This document shows positions 28,689 through 37,550 of a DNA stretch of 64,000 nt, in pieces. Position numbers and translations under genes: made by a program. The stretch is from an uncultured Lacinutrix sp. (GTDB taxonomy: Bacteria > Bacteroidota > Bacteroidia > Flavobacteriales > Flavobacteriaceae), in contig CAKZMU010000009.1 of the NCBI GenBank assembly GCA_937129145.1, positions 1 through 64,000 of the forward strand, in the 5' to 3' direction. The notes under the pieces are model-generated. The model searched no databases. It was not told where the DNA came from and saw only the letters and a list, made by a program, of their open reading frames with translations. How positions within the stretch are numbered: position 1 is the stretch's first letter; each line of letters opens with the position of its first letter.

Positions 28689-29840
28689 ATGAGCCACTTA
28701 AACGTCGTTACTTACAACTCTGTAAACCATATTTCATCGCAACAATGGGATGGGTTAGAGTGTACAAACAATGTATATTTTAGTCCTGAATTTTTAAAGT
28801 CGTTTGAGGTTGCAAATCCAAGAATAGATTTTAAATACATTATTGTTGAAGACAATAACAAAGCTGTTGCCTTGGCGCTTATTCAAACCATTGAGTTAGG
28901 TGTAGATGTCATCCTAAAAAACATCAAATTAGCAAGTTGGTTAAAGAAACTATTTCATGGGTTGTTCTGTAATAATTCTATGAAAATTATGACCAATGGC
29001 AATATTTTTTTAAGCGGTGAACATGGTCTTTATTTAAAAAAAGGCATAGACAAAATCCAAGCTTTAGGTGCTATTGCCAGTGAAATCAATATTATAGCCA
29101 AAAACACTAAACCACTTCATGCTATAGTTTTAAAAGACTTTTTACAAGACTCCTTACAGTTGACCAATCATTTTGAAAATTACGATTTTACGGCGATGCG
29201 TGTAGAGCCTAATTTAATTTTAAAACTACATAGTGGTTGGGAATCTTTTGATGATTATAAAAAAGATTTAAAATCAAAATATCGTGTAAAAGTTAATAAA
29301 GCCGATGCCACAAGTAGCTCTTTAAAGGCTCGATTATTTAATGAGGAAGATTTTGCAACTTACAAGGATGAGCTTCAAAAACTTTATGAAAACACCATTG
29401 CCAATGCCGATTTTAACGCCCAAGTTTTAAATTTAGACACCTACATTCATTTACGTGCAATATTCCATGATGACTTTATAGTAAAAGCCTATTTTTATGA
29501 AGATAAACTGGTTGGCTTCCTTTCTGCTTTAGCCAATAACAATCATTTGGATGCTCATTTTATTGGTTTGAATTATGACTTGAACAGGCAACATGCTATT
29601 TACCCGAGAATTTTAAATGACTATGTGCGTATTGGTATTGAAAAACGTGTGTCACATATTAATTTTGGTAGAACAGCCTCAGAAATAAAAACAACTATCG
29701 GTGCTACTCCTGTTAATTTAACTTGCTATATAAAACACAAAAGGTCTTTTTTAAACAGTATTATTAAATTTATAATTAAGCGTGTTAAACTAAAGGAATT
29801 TAAGCAGCATCACCCTTTTAAAACAAAAAAAGAGGCCTAA
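28689..29840 (+). CDS. GNAT-fold / FemAB-like acyltransferase family protein
   Basis: A 383-residue soluble protein with the pattern of duplicated-GNAT proteins of the FemAB/peptidogalycan group: YFSPEFLKSFEVANPRIDFKYIIVED at the N-terminus, a central helix-rich part (YKKDLKSKYRVKVNKA), and a C-terminal GNAT half (FYEDKLVGFLSALANNNHLDAHFIGLNYDLNR, NFGRTASEIKTTIGA). Such enzymes transfer amino-acyl or acyl groups to cell-wall or small-molecule acceptors. Substrate unknown. A terminator hairpin overlaps the last codons. Confidence 0.7.
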   Translation: MSHLNVVTYNSVNHISSQQWDGLECTNNVYFSPEFLKSFEVANPRIDFKYIIVEDNNKAVALALIQTIELGVDVILKNIKLASWLKKLFHGLFCNNSMKIMTNGNIFLSGEHGLYLKKGIDKIQALGAIASEINIIAKNTKPLHAIVLKDFLQDSLQLTNHFENYDFTAMRVEPNLILKLHSGWESFDDYKKDLKSKYRVKVNKADATSSSLKARLFNEEDFATYKDELQKLYENTIANADFNAQVLNLDTYIHLRAIFHDDFIVKAYFYEDKLVGFLSALANNNHLDAHFIGLNYDLNRQHAIYPRILNDYVRIGIEKRVSHINFGRTASEIKTTIGATPVNLTCYIKHKRSFLNSIIKFIIKRVKLKEFKQHHPFKTKKEA

Positions 29841-29849
29841 GCCTCTTTT
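29828..29849. terminator. Terminator overlapping a stop codon
   Basis: AAAGAGGC/GCCTCTTT with a four-base CTAA loop that contains the TAA stop at 29838-29840. T and A runs on both sides suit the convergent genes. Confidence 0.8.
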
Positions 29850-29873
29850 CTATAATTTATTTCTCAATATTTT

Positions 29874-30317
29874 TTATGGCCAAGCATTAAGCAATCCTGC
29901 CATTAAGGCAAACGTTAAAACCCAGTAGCCAACATTAATCAAGACGTATTTTGCCGATTTCATTTCGAACAACGCATTTGTGGCAAAAACAGGTAACACC
30001 ACAGCCAAGGCTACTAATGCGCCATGAAAAGCACCATGTTTAAAAGTCATAAATTCGCCTTCAGGTCCATGAGGCATTCCAGGACCTCCACCTGTCATTA
30101 CTTGCGCCCAAAGAAAAAATCCTGCTAGAAACGCAAAAACAACCGCTAACCCATAGGTTTTACCAGGGTTCATGCTTTTTGCTTTTTCTTCGGTCATACC
30201 AGTTTCTTTCATCCAAGCAGTTCCAAAAACTTTAGGGTGGTACCAAGTAAATCCAGTCACTAATGGGATGATTGCTGCTACAATTAGAGCAATCCAATTA
30301 ATATCAAATTCTTCCAT
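29874..30317 (-). CDS. DUF1761 family membrane protein
   Basis: A 147-residue protein with four hydrophobic segments and the DUF1761 marks WIALIVAAIIPLVTGFTWYHPKVFGTAWMKETG and FHGALVALAVVLPVFATNALFE. Function unknown. It lies downstream of the thioesterase gene on the same strand, 53 bases away. Confidence 0.85.
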   Translation of the reverse strand: MEEFDINWIALIVAAIIPLVTGFTWYHPKVFGTAWMKETGMTEEKAKSMNPGKTYGLAVVFAFLAGFFLWAQVMTGGGPGMPHGPEGEFMTFKHGAFHGALVALAVVLPVFATNALFEMKSAKYVLINVGYWVLTFALMAGLLNAWP

Positions 30318-30370
30318 AATAATATTTGTTTAGTTAGTATATTATGGTATCAAGTTAGTGAAAAATCTTT

Positions 30371-30859
30371 TTATGCTTGATTTTCAGGTAAATCAATAGG
30401 CTTTTTAATTAAACTTTTAGTATCATCTTTCGTGAGGATTTTAAAGTTTTTTGTTCTTGGGAAAGACTCTGTTTTTTGTAATAACTCTTTAGGTATTCTT
30501 CCAAATCTACGTGTTTTTAAATCCATCCATGAGAATAACATTTCGGCATTCGCCAAATTTTTACCATCATCATTATAAAAGTTATGTTCAATTTTTATGA
30601 AACGCCCATCTTCACTCATTCCAGAGACTTCTAAAGTTACTCTTATGTTGTCATCAAGACCAATTTCTTTATAATAATAGACATGTTCGTACATAACTAT
30701 TGGCCCTAAACCATAACTATTAATAACCTCTAAACTCAGTCCATGACTTGTTAAAAAACCTATTCTGGTATGGCTCATATATTCTACATAGGTTGAGTTT
30801 CCTAAATGTGCGTTGGCATCTAAATCATTCCACCTAATTTCAAACTCTTTTACATACAT
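30371..30859 (-). CDS. Acyl-CoA thioesterase, hotdog fold (4HBT/YbgC type)
   Basis: A 162-residue hotdog protein. The active-site segment RWNDLDANAHLGNSTYVEYMSHTR matches the 4HBT pattern with the catalytic aspartate, followed by the long beta strands (VYYYKEIGLDDNIRVTLEVSG). It hydrolyses acyl thioesters; chain preference is unknown. Confidence 0.88.
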   Translation of the reverse strand: MYVKEFEIRWNDLDANAHLGNSTYVEYMSHTRIGFLTSHGLSLEVINSYGLGPIVMYEHVYYYKEIGLDDNIRVTLEVSGMSEDGRFIKIEHNFYNDDGKNLANAEMLFSWMDLKTRRFGRIPKELLQKTESFPRTKNFKILTKDDTKSLIKKPIDLPENQA

Positions 30860-30876
30860 ATATTCATATTTTACGG

Positions 30877-30906
30877 TAAAGTTAATATTTACGCTTTATG
30901 TTTCAA
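30877..30906 (-). promoter_or_regulatory. Promoter for the thioesterase gene
   Basis: On the minus strand TTG (30904-30906), 19 bases, then TAACTTTA (30877-30884), 17 bases before the ATG. Confidence 0.45.
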
Positions 30907-30933
30907 TTTAATAACATTAATAAGTGATTTAAT

Positions 30934-30941
30934 TATCTTTG
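30934..30941 (+). promoter_or_regulatory. Promoter -7 box for yicC-gmk-nadD
   Basis: TATCTTTG, an exact TAnnTTTG match, 21 bases before the ATG at 30963. Confidence 0.45.
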
Positions 30942-30962
30942 TGCAACTTTTAAATATTACCA

Positions 30963-31820
30963 ATGATACAATCAATGACAGGTTATGGGAAATCTGTGCT
31001 ACAGTTTCCAACTAAAAAAATTTCTTTAGAAATAAAATCACTCAATAGCAAAAACCTTGATTTGAATGCACGAATGCCATCGGTATATCGTGAAAAAGAA
31101 TTACACATTAGAAAACTTATTGCTTCGCATTTGGTTAGAGGCAAAGTTGATTTTTCTTTGTATATAGAAGTTACAGGCGAAGAAACTTCTAGTAAAGTAA
31201 ATACACCTGTTGTGAAAACTTATATAGAACAACTCAAAGGTATTGTTGATGGAGATGATACTGAATTACTAAAGATGGCTGTGAGATTCCCTGATGCTTT
31301 AAGCACAGAACGTGATGATATTGACGCCGACGAATGGAAGCAAATTGAAGATGGTATTAAGGTAACTTTAGAAAAAATTAAAAATTATAGACTTGAAGAA
31401 GGGAAAGCCCTAGAAAACGACTTTAACAATAGAGTTAAAAACATTACTGATTTACTAGAACAAGTCATAGCCATTGACCCAGAACGTATAGAAAAAGTTA
31501 GAGAACGCTTAAGAAAAGGTATTGCTGATTTAAAAGAGAAAGTAGACGAAAATAGGTTTGAGCAAGAGCTTGTTTACTACATCGAAAAATATGATATCAC
31601 CGAAGAAAAAGTACGTCTTCACAACCATTTGGAGTATTTTGTAAAATCATTGAACTCGACTGATTCCAATGGAAAAAAACTAGGGTTTATTGGCCAAGAA
31701 ATTGGAAGAGAAATTAATACCATTGGGTCTAAAGCTAATTATGCACCTATGCAAAAATTAGTTGTGCAAATGAAAGATGAACTCGAAAAAATTAAAGAGC
31801 AATTATTAAACGTACTGTAG
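30963..31820 (+). CDS. yicC: YicC-family endoribonuclease
   Basis: A 285-residue YicC/YloC protein. The N-terminal signature IQSMTGYGKSVLQF and the C-terminal GREINTIGSKANYAPMQKLVVQMKDELEKIKEQLLNV are intact. E. coli YicC is an RNase that helps to degrade small RNAs. It begins a tight operon with gmk (2 bases apart) and nadD. Confidence 0.93.
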   Translation: MIQSMTGYGKSVLQFPTKKISLEIKSLNSKNLDLNARMPSVYREKELHIRKLIASHLVRGKVDFSLYIEVTGEETSSKVNTPVVKTYIEQLKGIVDGDDTELLKMAVRFPDALSTERDDIDADEWKQIEDGIKVTLEKIKNYRLEEGKALENDFNNRVKNITDLLEQVIAIDPERIEKVRERLRKGIADLKEKVDENRFEQELVYYIEKYDITEEKVRLHNHLEYFVKSLNSTDSNGKKLGFIGQEIGREINTIGSKANYAPMQKLVVQMKDELEKIKEQLLNVL

Positions 31821-31822
31821 CT

Positions 31823-32401
31823 ATGAGTCAAGGTAAATTAATTGTGTTTTCTGCGCCTTCAGGCTCTGGTAAAACGACAATTGTTAAGCATTTGTTGAAA
31901 CAGCCTGGGCTTAATTTGGAGTTTTCAATTTCTGCGACTTCAAGAGATAAAAGAGGTGAAGAGATTAACGGAAAAGACTACTACTTTTTATCGGCAAAAG
32001 AATTTATTTCAAAAATAAAAAAAGATGAATTTTTAGAATGGGAAGAAGTATATCGCGATAATTTTTACGGTACTTTAAAAACCGAAGTGGAGCGTATTTG
32101 GGCTCTTGGAAAACATGTTATTTTTGACATAGATGTATCAGGAGGCTTACGTATAAAACGAAAATTTCCTGAGCAAACATTGGCAGTATTTGTAAAACCA
32201 CCAAGCATCGACGAGCTTAAAATAAGACTCAAAAAGCGTAAAACCGAAAGTGACGATAAAATAAATATGCGTGTTGCAAAAGCATCAGCTGAATTAGCAA
32301 CAGCACCACTTTTTGATGTGATTATTGAAAATGATTCTTTAGACAAAGCTCTAGATGAAGCCTACACATTGGTAAATAATTTTGTAAACCCAAACGCTTA
32401 A
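31823..32401 (+). CDS. gmk: Guanylate kinase
   Basis: Phosphorylates GMP to GDP using ATP. The 192-residue protein has the P-loop APSGSGKTT (residues 11-19), the GMP-binding stretch (SATSRDKRGEEINGKDYYFLS), and the lid (RLKKRKTESDDKINMRV). Standard length and position between yicC and nadD. Confidence 0.96.
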   Translation: MSQGKLIVFSAPSGSGKTTIVKHLLKQPGLNLEFSISATSRDKRGEEINGKDYYFLSAKEFISKIKKDEFLEWEEVYRDNFYGTLKTEVERIWALGKHVIFDIDVSGGLRIKRKFPEQTLAVFVKPPSIDELKIRLKKRKTESDDKINMRVAKASAELATAPLFDVIIENDSLDKALDEAYTLVNNFVNPNA

Positions 32402-32404
32402 AAA

Positions 32405-32983
32405 ATGAAAGTTGGTCTTTACTTTGGTACGTTTAACCCTATTCATGTTGGTCATTTAACTATTGCCAATCATTTGGCTGAATATAGCGACCTTGACCAA
32501 GTATGGTTTGTGGTAACACCACACAGTCCTTTTAAAAAGAAAAGCTCATTGCTTGATGACCATCAACGCTTGGAAATGGTGTATCTAGCTACAAAAGATT
32601 ACCCTAAACTAAAAGAAAGCAATATAGAGTTTGGAATGCCTCAACCTAATTACACGGTAAATACATTGAGTTATTTGGAAGAAAAATATCCTGATAATGA
32701 GTTTGCACTTATTATGGGAGAAGATAACTTAAAGAGTTTTCATAAGTGGAAAAACTACGAGGTGATTTTGGCAAGACATAGTATTTATATGTATCCAAGA
32801 ATTTCAGAAGGGACAGTTGACCACCAATTTAAAGACCATCCAAATATTGTAAAAGTTGATGCACCAATTATGCAACTGTCTTCTACGTTTATAAGAAAAT
32901 CCATAAAAGCAGGGAAAAACGTAAAACCTATGCTTCCAGAACATGTTTGGCAATACTTGGACGAAATGAATTTTTATAAATAA
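32405..32983 (+). CDS. nadD: Nicotinate-nucleotide adenylyltransferase
   Basis: Adenylates nicotinate mononucleotide in NAD synthesis. The nucleotidyltransferase motif is GTFNPIHVGHLTIA, and the second motif is LSSTFIRKSIKAG near the C-terminus. The 192 residues are the usual length. It starts three bases after the gmk stop. The 145-base gap that follows shows no clear terminator. Confidence 0.95.
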   Translation: MKVGLYFGTFNPIHVGHLTIANHLAEYSDLDQVWFVVTPHSPFKKKSSLLDDHQRLEMVYLATKDYPKLKESNIEFGMPQPNYTVNTLSYLEEKYPDNEFALIMGEDNLKSFHKWKNYEVILARHSIYMYPRISEGTVDHQFKDHPNIVKVDAPIMQLSSTFIRKSIKAGKNVKPMLPEHVWQYLDEMNFYK

Positions 32984-33128
32984 TACGAATTTGACTTTGT
33001 AAGTAAAAACAGCTAATTTCGTTTACTATTGCTTAATTAATTTCTATATTAAAATGTTGTATATCATTGTATTATGTGCAACCAAACTCTAAAAGGGTGA
33101 AATGAGAAAAAACACCAAACACATTTAA

Positions 33129-34217
33129 ATGAATACTCTAATTGTAATTTTAATATTTGGTTCTCTTCTATTACTTTCATTTTTACTAATAACAAATCCC
33201 GTAAAAGTTAATAAAAAAGCTAACTTTTGGTTTGGAGTTGTTCTTTTTCTTTGGTCTACTTTTTGGCTTGAAGAAATTTTTGCTTTGATACGTTTTGATA
33301 TTCAAAGTGACCTATTTTGGTTGCCTATTAGGTTTTCTCAATTTTTAACACCAATTGTTTTTTATTATAGTATTGCTTATTACGCAAATCCGAATTTTAG
33401 ATTCAAAAAAAAGGATTTAATGCATGTGGTTTTTCCAATTATACTGCTAGGAATTTTAGTAGCTAAACACTTTTACATAGATAATACTAACATATCAAAG
33501 GCTCTGAATATACTTGTAATTATTCAAGCATTTTATTTTATCATCTTTTCATATATCAAAATTCAAAAGCATAAAAAAAGAATACGTTTGTTTTCGTCAA
33601 ATACTATTCAAATCGACCTCAAATGGATAGAATTTATAATTCTTGCCATATTTACCTTAGTTTGCTTTATTGGTATTTATAATTTATTATTTGCTGAAGC
33701 AGATTTAAACTTATTTGCAAATATTATATCGTTGTTAATTATATATTTTATTGCATATAATTCTCTTAAACAAAAAGAAATTTTCTTATTAGATGAAAAT
33801 CAACGAAACCTTATTATTACCTCAGAAGAACAATCAGAAACAAAAAAACGAAAAATAATTTCTGATAGCGAATTGGAATTATTAAAGACAAACCTTTCAG
33901 AGCTAATGGATGCTAAGAAGCCCTATTTAGATTCCGAATTATCACTTACACATCTTGCTGAATTATTAAACCTTACACCTCATCAATTGTCATATTTAAT
34001 AAATGTTGGATTTAATGAAAACTTTTTTTGGTTTGTAAACAGGTATAGAGTTCAAAGGGTTAAAGAACTACTTTTAGATACGCAAAACAATAATAAAACC
34101 TTACTTGGTATTGCTTTTGAGTCTGGCTTTAATTCTAAAACGTCGTTTAACACAACATTTAAAAAAATTAGCGGACAAACACCTTCAGAATTTAAAAAAA
34201 GTCGTTCTTCTTTATAA
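33129..34217 (+). CDS. Membrane-anchored AraC-type transcription regulator
   Basis: A 362-residue protein with about seven hydrophobic segments in residues 1-225 and a C-terminal AraC helix-turn-helix pair at about 260-360 (LSLTHLAELLNLTPHQLSYLINVGFNENFFWFVNRYRVQ, then LLGIAFESGFNSKTSFNTTFKKISGQTPSEFKK). Such proteins sense a membrane or external signal and act on DNA from the membrane. It directly precedes a TonB receptor gene, its likely target. Confidence 0.88.
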   Translation: MNTLIVILIFGSLLLLSFLLITNPVKVNKKANFWFGVVLFLWSTFWLEEIFALIRFDIQSDLFWLPIRFSQFLTPIVFYYSIAYYANPNFRFKKKDLMHVVFPIILLGILVAKHFYIDNTNISKALNILVIIQAFYFIIFSYIKIQKHKKRIRLFSSNTIQIDLKWIEFIILAIFTLVCFIGIYNLLFAEADLNLFANIISLLIIYFIAYNSLKQKEIFLLDENQRNLIITSEEQSETKKRKIISDSELELLKTNLSELMDAKKPYLDSELSLTHLAELLNLTPHQLSYLINVGFNENFFWFVNRYRVQRVKELLLDTQNNNKTLLGIAFESGFNSKTSFNTTFKKISGQTPSEFKKSRSSL

Positions 34218-34322
34218 AATCACACTTTTATTGTTTTTTAAGTGCTGATTATCAGTATTATATAAAATTTTAAAAATTAGTTCAAGAATATAACTTCGAA
34301 CATAAAAGCGACCTTTCTCATC

Positions 34323-34330
34323 TACATTTG
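34323..34330 (+). promoter_or_regulatory. Promoter -7 box for the receptor at 34357
   Basis: TACATTTG matches TAnnTTTG, 26 bases before the chosen ATG. An upstream in-frame GTG at 34330 overlaps the last base of this box, so it is unlikely to be translated. Confidence 0.45.
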
Positions 34331-34356
34331 TGGTTATAATAACTACAATTAATTTT

Positions 34357-36690
34357 ATGTTCAAGAATATTTTATTGTTTGTTTGTTTGTTATCAACTTT
34401 CTTAATAAACGCTCAAGATTTAACACAAAACATTAAAGGAAAAGTAATCGATAATTCTTCAAAACAACCTATTGCTTTTGCCACAGTAGTAATAATTGGT
34501 ACGGACCCAATTATAGGAACAACCTCAGATATGGATGGAAATTTTATTATTGAGAACGTTGCTATTGGTAGATATGATTTACAAATTTCTTATTTAGGTT
34601 ATGAGCCTATTATTATCCCAGAAGTTGTTGTTACATCGGCTAAAGAAGTGGTTTTAACCATAACGCTTACAGAGAGTCCTTTTGCGTTAGATGAAGTTGT
34701 TATTAAGCCAAAACTTGTAAAAGCAAAACCACTTAATAAAATGGCTGCAGTAAGTGCACGAATGTTGAGTGTAGAAGAAGCCAGCAGGTATGCAGGAGGT
34801 TTTGATGATCCGGCTCGTTTAGCTTCTTCTTTTCCAGGTGTTGCTAGTAGTGTTGGCAATAATGCCATTGTTATTAGAGGAAATGCACCAAAATATTTAC
34901 AATGGAAAATTGAAGGTGTAGAAATACCAAACCCTAATCATTTTGCAAATTTAGGGTCTTTTGGTGGTGGCGGATTAACCGCTTTGAGTAGTAATTTATT
35001 AGCAAATTCTGACTTTTTTACTGGAGCTTTTCCTGCTGAATATAATAATGCGCTTTCTGGTGTTTTTGATATAAGAATGCGAAATGGCAATAGTTCTAAA
35101 TTTGAACATAGTTTTGAAGTTGGAGCTATAGGAATTGACTTTGCATCCGAAGGACCATTAAACAAAGAGAATGGTGCTTCTTATTTGGTAAATTACAGAT
35201 ACTCTACATTAGGTCTAGTTTCTTCTTTATTGCCAGAAGATGCTGAAGGCACAAATTATCAAGATTTATCTTTCAAATTAAAACTCCCTACTAAAAACTC
35301 TGGATTATTTTCTGTTTGGGGAATAGGATTAATAGATAAATCTGGATCAAAGCCTGAAAAGGAAATAGAAAAACAAGTCTACTATCAAGATATTGAAAAG
35401 CAAGATGTGAAGCAATTTATGGGAGCATTTGGCATAAATCACAGACTTGTTTTTGAAAACTCTGCATATCTAAATTCTACAATAGCAGTATCTACCAACG
35501 GAATAGATTTAAAAACGGATAGGCTAGACAATAGTTCTCAACTACAGCCTGAAAATGAAATAAATAACAAGAATTATAATATTACTTTCAAATCATTTTT
35601 AAATAAAAAGTTTAATTCAAAACATACAAATAGAACAGGAATTATAGTAAGAGGATTAGGCTATGACATAAATTTAAAAGAAAACCAAGGAACAAATAGT
35701 TTTACATCTTTAGTTTCAGAAGATGGTTTTAGTACACTTATTTCTGCATTTTCAAGTTCTGCATTTTCATTCAAAAAATGGCAATTAAATGTTGGTGTGA
35801 ATTCTCAATTATTTACATTAAATAATAATTTTACTATTGAACCACGTTTAGGTATCAATTACCAACTAAATGAAAAAAATACTGTTAGCCTAGGTTATGG
35901 TTTACATAGTAGAATTGAACCCTTGAATATATACCTTGCAAATACAAATAACTCAACCTCTATTCAAGCCAATAAAGAGTTAGATTTTTCAAAAGCGCAT
36001 CATTTTGTCTTAGCGTATGATTGGAATATTACGGAAAAAACACATTTAAAGATTGAACCATATTTTCAGTACTTATTTGATATTCCTATTGTACAAAACA
36101 CGACTACATCGCTTTTAAATTTACAAAATGATTGGTTTATCAATGACACCTATAGTAATAAAGGAAAAGGGCAAAATTATGGTATTGACTTAACACTTGA
36201 ACAATACATAAGTAACGGTTTTTACTATTTAATTTCTGCATCAATTTTTGATTCTAAATATAAAACAGACAATCAGAAATGGTATAATACGCGATTTAAC
36301 AAGAATTATCTTTTTAATGCTATCGCTGGTAAAGAGTTTCGCGTTGGTAAAACAAAGCAAAACGTACTTGGATTTAACTTAAGATTAAGTGTGTTAGGTG
36401 GAGATAGATATTCAGTAATTGACAAAGAAAATTCAGTATTAGAACAAGATGTTATTTATAATGAAACAACACCATTTACAGAACAAGCAAAAACAGCATT
36501 CATTACCCATTTTACAACGAATTACGAATGGTATAAAAAGAAAAGTACACAAAAAGTGTCATTAAAAATACTTAACGCTACCAATTATAAAGAATTTCAA
36601 GGTCACAGATATAATATAAAAACTAATAAAGTAGAAGCGTTTAGAGAAGCATTAATAATCCCAAATATTAGCTATAAAATATCATTCTAA
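34357..36690 (+). CDS. TonB-dependent receptor with carboxypeptidase-like domain
   Basis: A 777-residue outer-membrane receptor from the ATG at 34357, chosen because it starts with a clean signal peptide (MFKNILLFVCLLSTFLINAQ). A CarboxypepD-reg-like domain follows (IKGKVIDNSSKQPIAFATVVIIGT through GYEPI), then a plug with FPGVASSVGNNAIVIRGNAPKYLQWKIEGVEIPNPNHF, and a long barrel ending in ISYKISF. No SusD-like gene follows, so a peptide, metal or other non-glycan ligand is possible. Regulation by the adjacent membrane AraC protein is inferred. Confidence 0.87.
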   Translation: MFKNILLFVCLLSTFLINAQDLTQNIKGKVIDNSSKQPIAFATVVIIGTDPIIGTTSDMDGNFIIENVAIGRYDLQISYLGYEPIIIPEVVVTSAKEVVLTITLTESPFALDEVVIKPKLVKAKPLNKMAAVSARMLSVEEASRYAGGFDDPARLASSFPGVASSVGNNAIVIRGNAPKYLQWKIEGVEIPNPNHFANLGSFGGGGLTALSSNLLANSDFFTGAFPAEYNNALSGVFDIRMRNGNSSKFEHSFEVGAIGIDFASEGPLNKENGASYLVNYRYSTLGLVSSLLPEDAEGTNYQDLSFKLKLPTKNSGLFSVWGIGLIDKSGSKPEKEIEKQVYYQDIEKQDVKQFMGAFGINHRLVFENSAYLNSTIAVSTNGIDLKTDRLDNSSQLQPENEINNKNYNITFKSFLNKKFNSKHTNRTGIIVRGLGYDINLKENQGTNSFTSLVSEDGFSTLISAFSSSAFSFKKWQLNVGVNSQLFTLNNNFTIEPRLGINYQLNEKNTVSLGYGLHSRIEPLNIYLANTNNSTSIQANKELDFSKAHHFVLAYDWNITEKTHLKIEPYFQYLFDIPIVQNTTTSLLNLQNDWFINDTYSNKGKGQNYGIDLTLEQYISNGFYYLISASIFDSKYKTDNQKWYNTRFNKNYLFNAIAGKEFRVGKTKQNVLGFNLRLSVLGGDRYSVIDKENSVLEQDVIYNETTPFTEQAKTAFITHFTTNYEWYKKKSTQKVSLKILNATNYKEFQGHRYNIKTNKVEAFREALIIPNISYKISF

Positions 36691-36820
36691 TTACACGGTA
36701 GTACATAGCAACAAGCATAGCTCATTTTGCTTAATACCTTATTGTAATTTATTGTCTTTTGGTTTCGTTAAAAATGATAACTAGTTTTCTACAATAAGCC
36801 ATACTCAAAAACACTAAATT

Positions 36821-36851
36821 AAAAAAGCCAGCTAATATAGCTGGCTTTTTT
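36821..36851. terminator. Strong bidirectional terminator
   Basis: AAAAAAGCCAGCTA pairs with TAGCTGGCTTTTTT around a three-base loop, between the convergent receptor and BON-LysM genes. Confidence 0.9.
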
Positions 36852-36867
36852 AATTTCTGCTAAAACT

Positions 36868-37356
36868 CTATGAGTCTAAATGCGGAATACGCAATACTTG
36901 TCCTGGATAAATTCTATCAGGATGCTCTAACATTGGTTTGTTCGCTTCAAAAATCACAGGGTATTTCATAGCATCTCCATAAAAATTCTTTGCAATTTTC
37001 CCTAAAGTGTCACCACTTATAACGGTATGGAATTGTGCTTCTGGCTCTACATGCTCAACCGTCATTTGGTCGTTTACTGTAGCAATTCCGTTAGAATTAC
37101 CAACAACCAATACCACTTTTTCTTTTGTTGCTTGGTCGTAAGCTGCACCTCTAATTCTTGCGCCATCATCTTCAACATGAATCTCTAAGTTTTCAACTTC
37201 TAATTGTAAATCTTTTACGGTTTGCTCCATATGAGCTGCCGCAGTTGCTTCTGCTTTTCTTTTTGCTTCTGCTGCTTCCGCAGCTTCTTCTGCATCAGTT
37301 TTACCTATTCCGAAAACTTTTGCTCCTGCATTTTTAATAAATGAAAATATTCCCAT
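36868..37356 (-). CDS. BON and LysM domain protein (Kbp/YgaU-like)
   Basis: A 162-residue protein with an N-terminal alanine/glutamate-rich helical stretch (about 18-45), a BON domain (about 45-100, DLQLEVENLEIHVEDDGARIRG), and a C-terminal LysM domain (about 108-158, FHTVISGDTLGKIAKNFYGDAMKYPVIFEANKP). Architecture and length match the potassium-binding protein Kbp (YgaU) of E. coli. No signal peptide, so cytoplasmic as in Kbp. Confidence 0.88.
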   Translation of the reverse strand: MGIFSFIKNAGAKVFGIGKTDAEEAAEAAEAKRKAEATAAAHMEQTVKDLQLEVENLEIHVEDDGARIRGAAYDQATKEKVVLVVGNSNGIATVNDQMTVEHVEPEAQFHTVISGDTLGKIAKNFYGDAMKYPVIFEANKPMLEHPDRIYPGQVLRIPHLDS

Positions 37357-37493
37357 TGTCTTGTTTGTTTTTTAAGGTTATTAAATTTTAAGACATAAAG
37401 TTCTTAAAATGTTATTGGTATTCCTACTATTGTTAATAACTCTATGTGTTTTTTAGACCCAACATTTTTGTTAAGGTCACTATAAAAGAGAAA

Positions 37494-37521
37494 CTGCTTA
37501 GAATTTATGTTTTCTAAGCAG
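37494..37521 (-). terminator. Intrinsic terminator
   Basis: CTGCTTAGAA (37494-37503) pairs with TTCTAAGCAG (37512-37521). On the minus strand it is followed by a T-rich tail and lies 30 bases after the stop of the gene at 37551. Confidence 0.75.
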
Positions 37522-37550
37522 CTTCAAAACTAAAATAACCAACCAAAATT

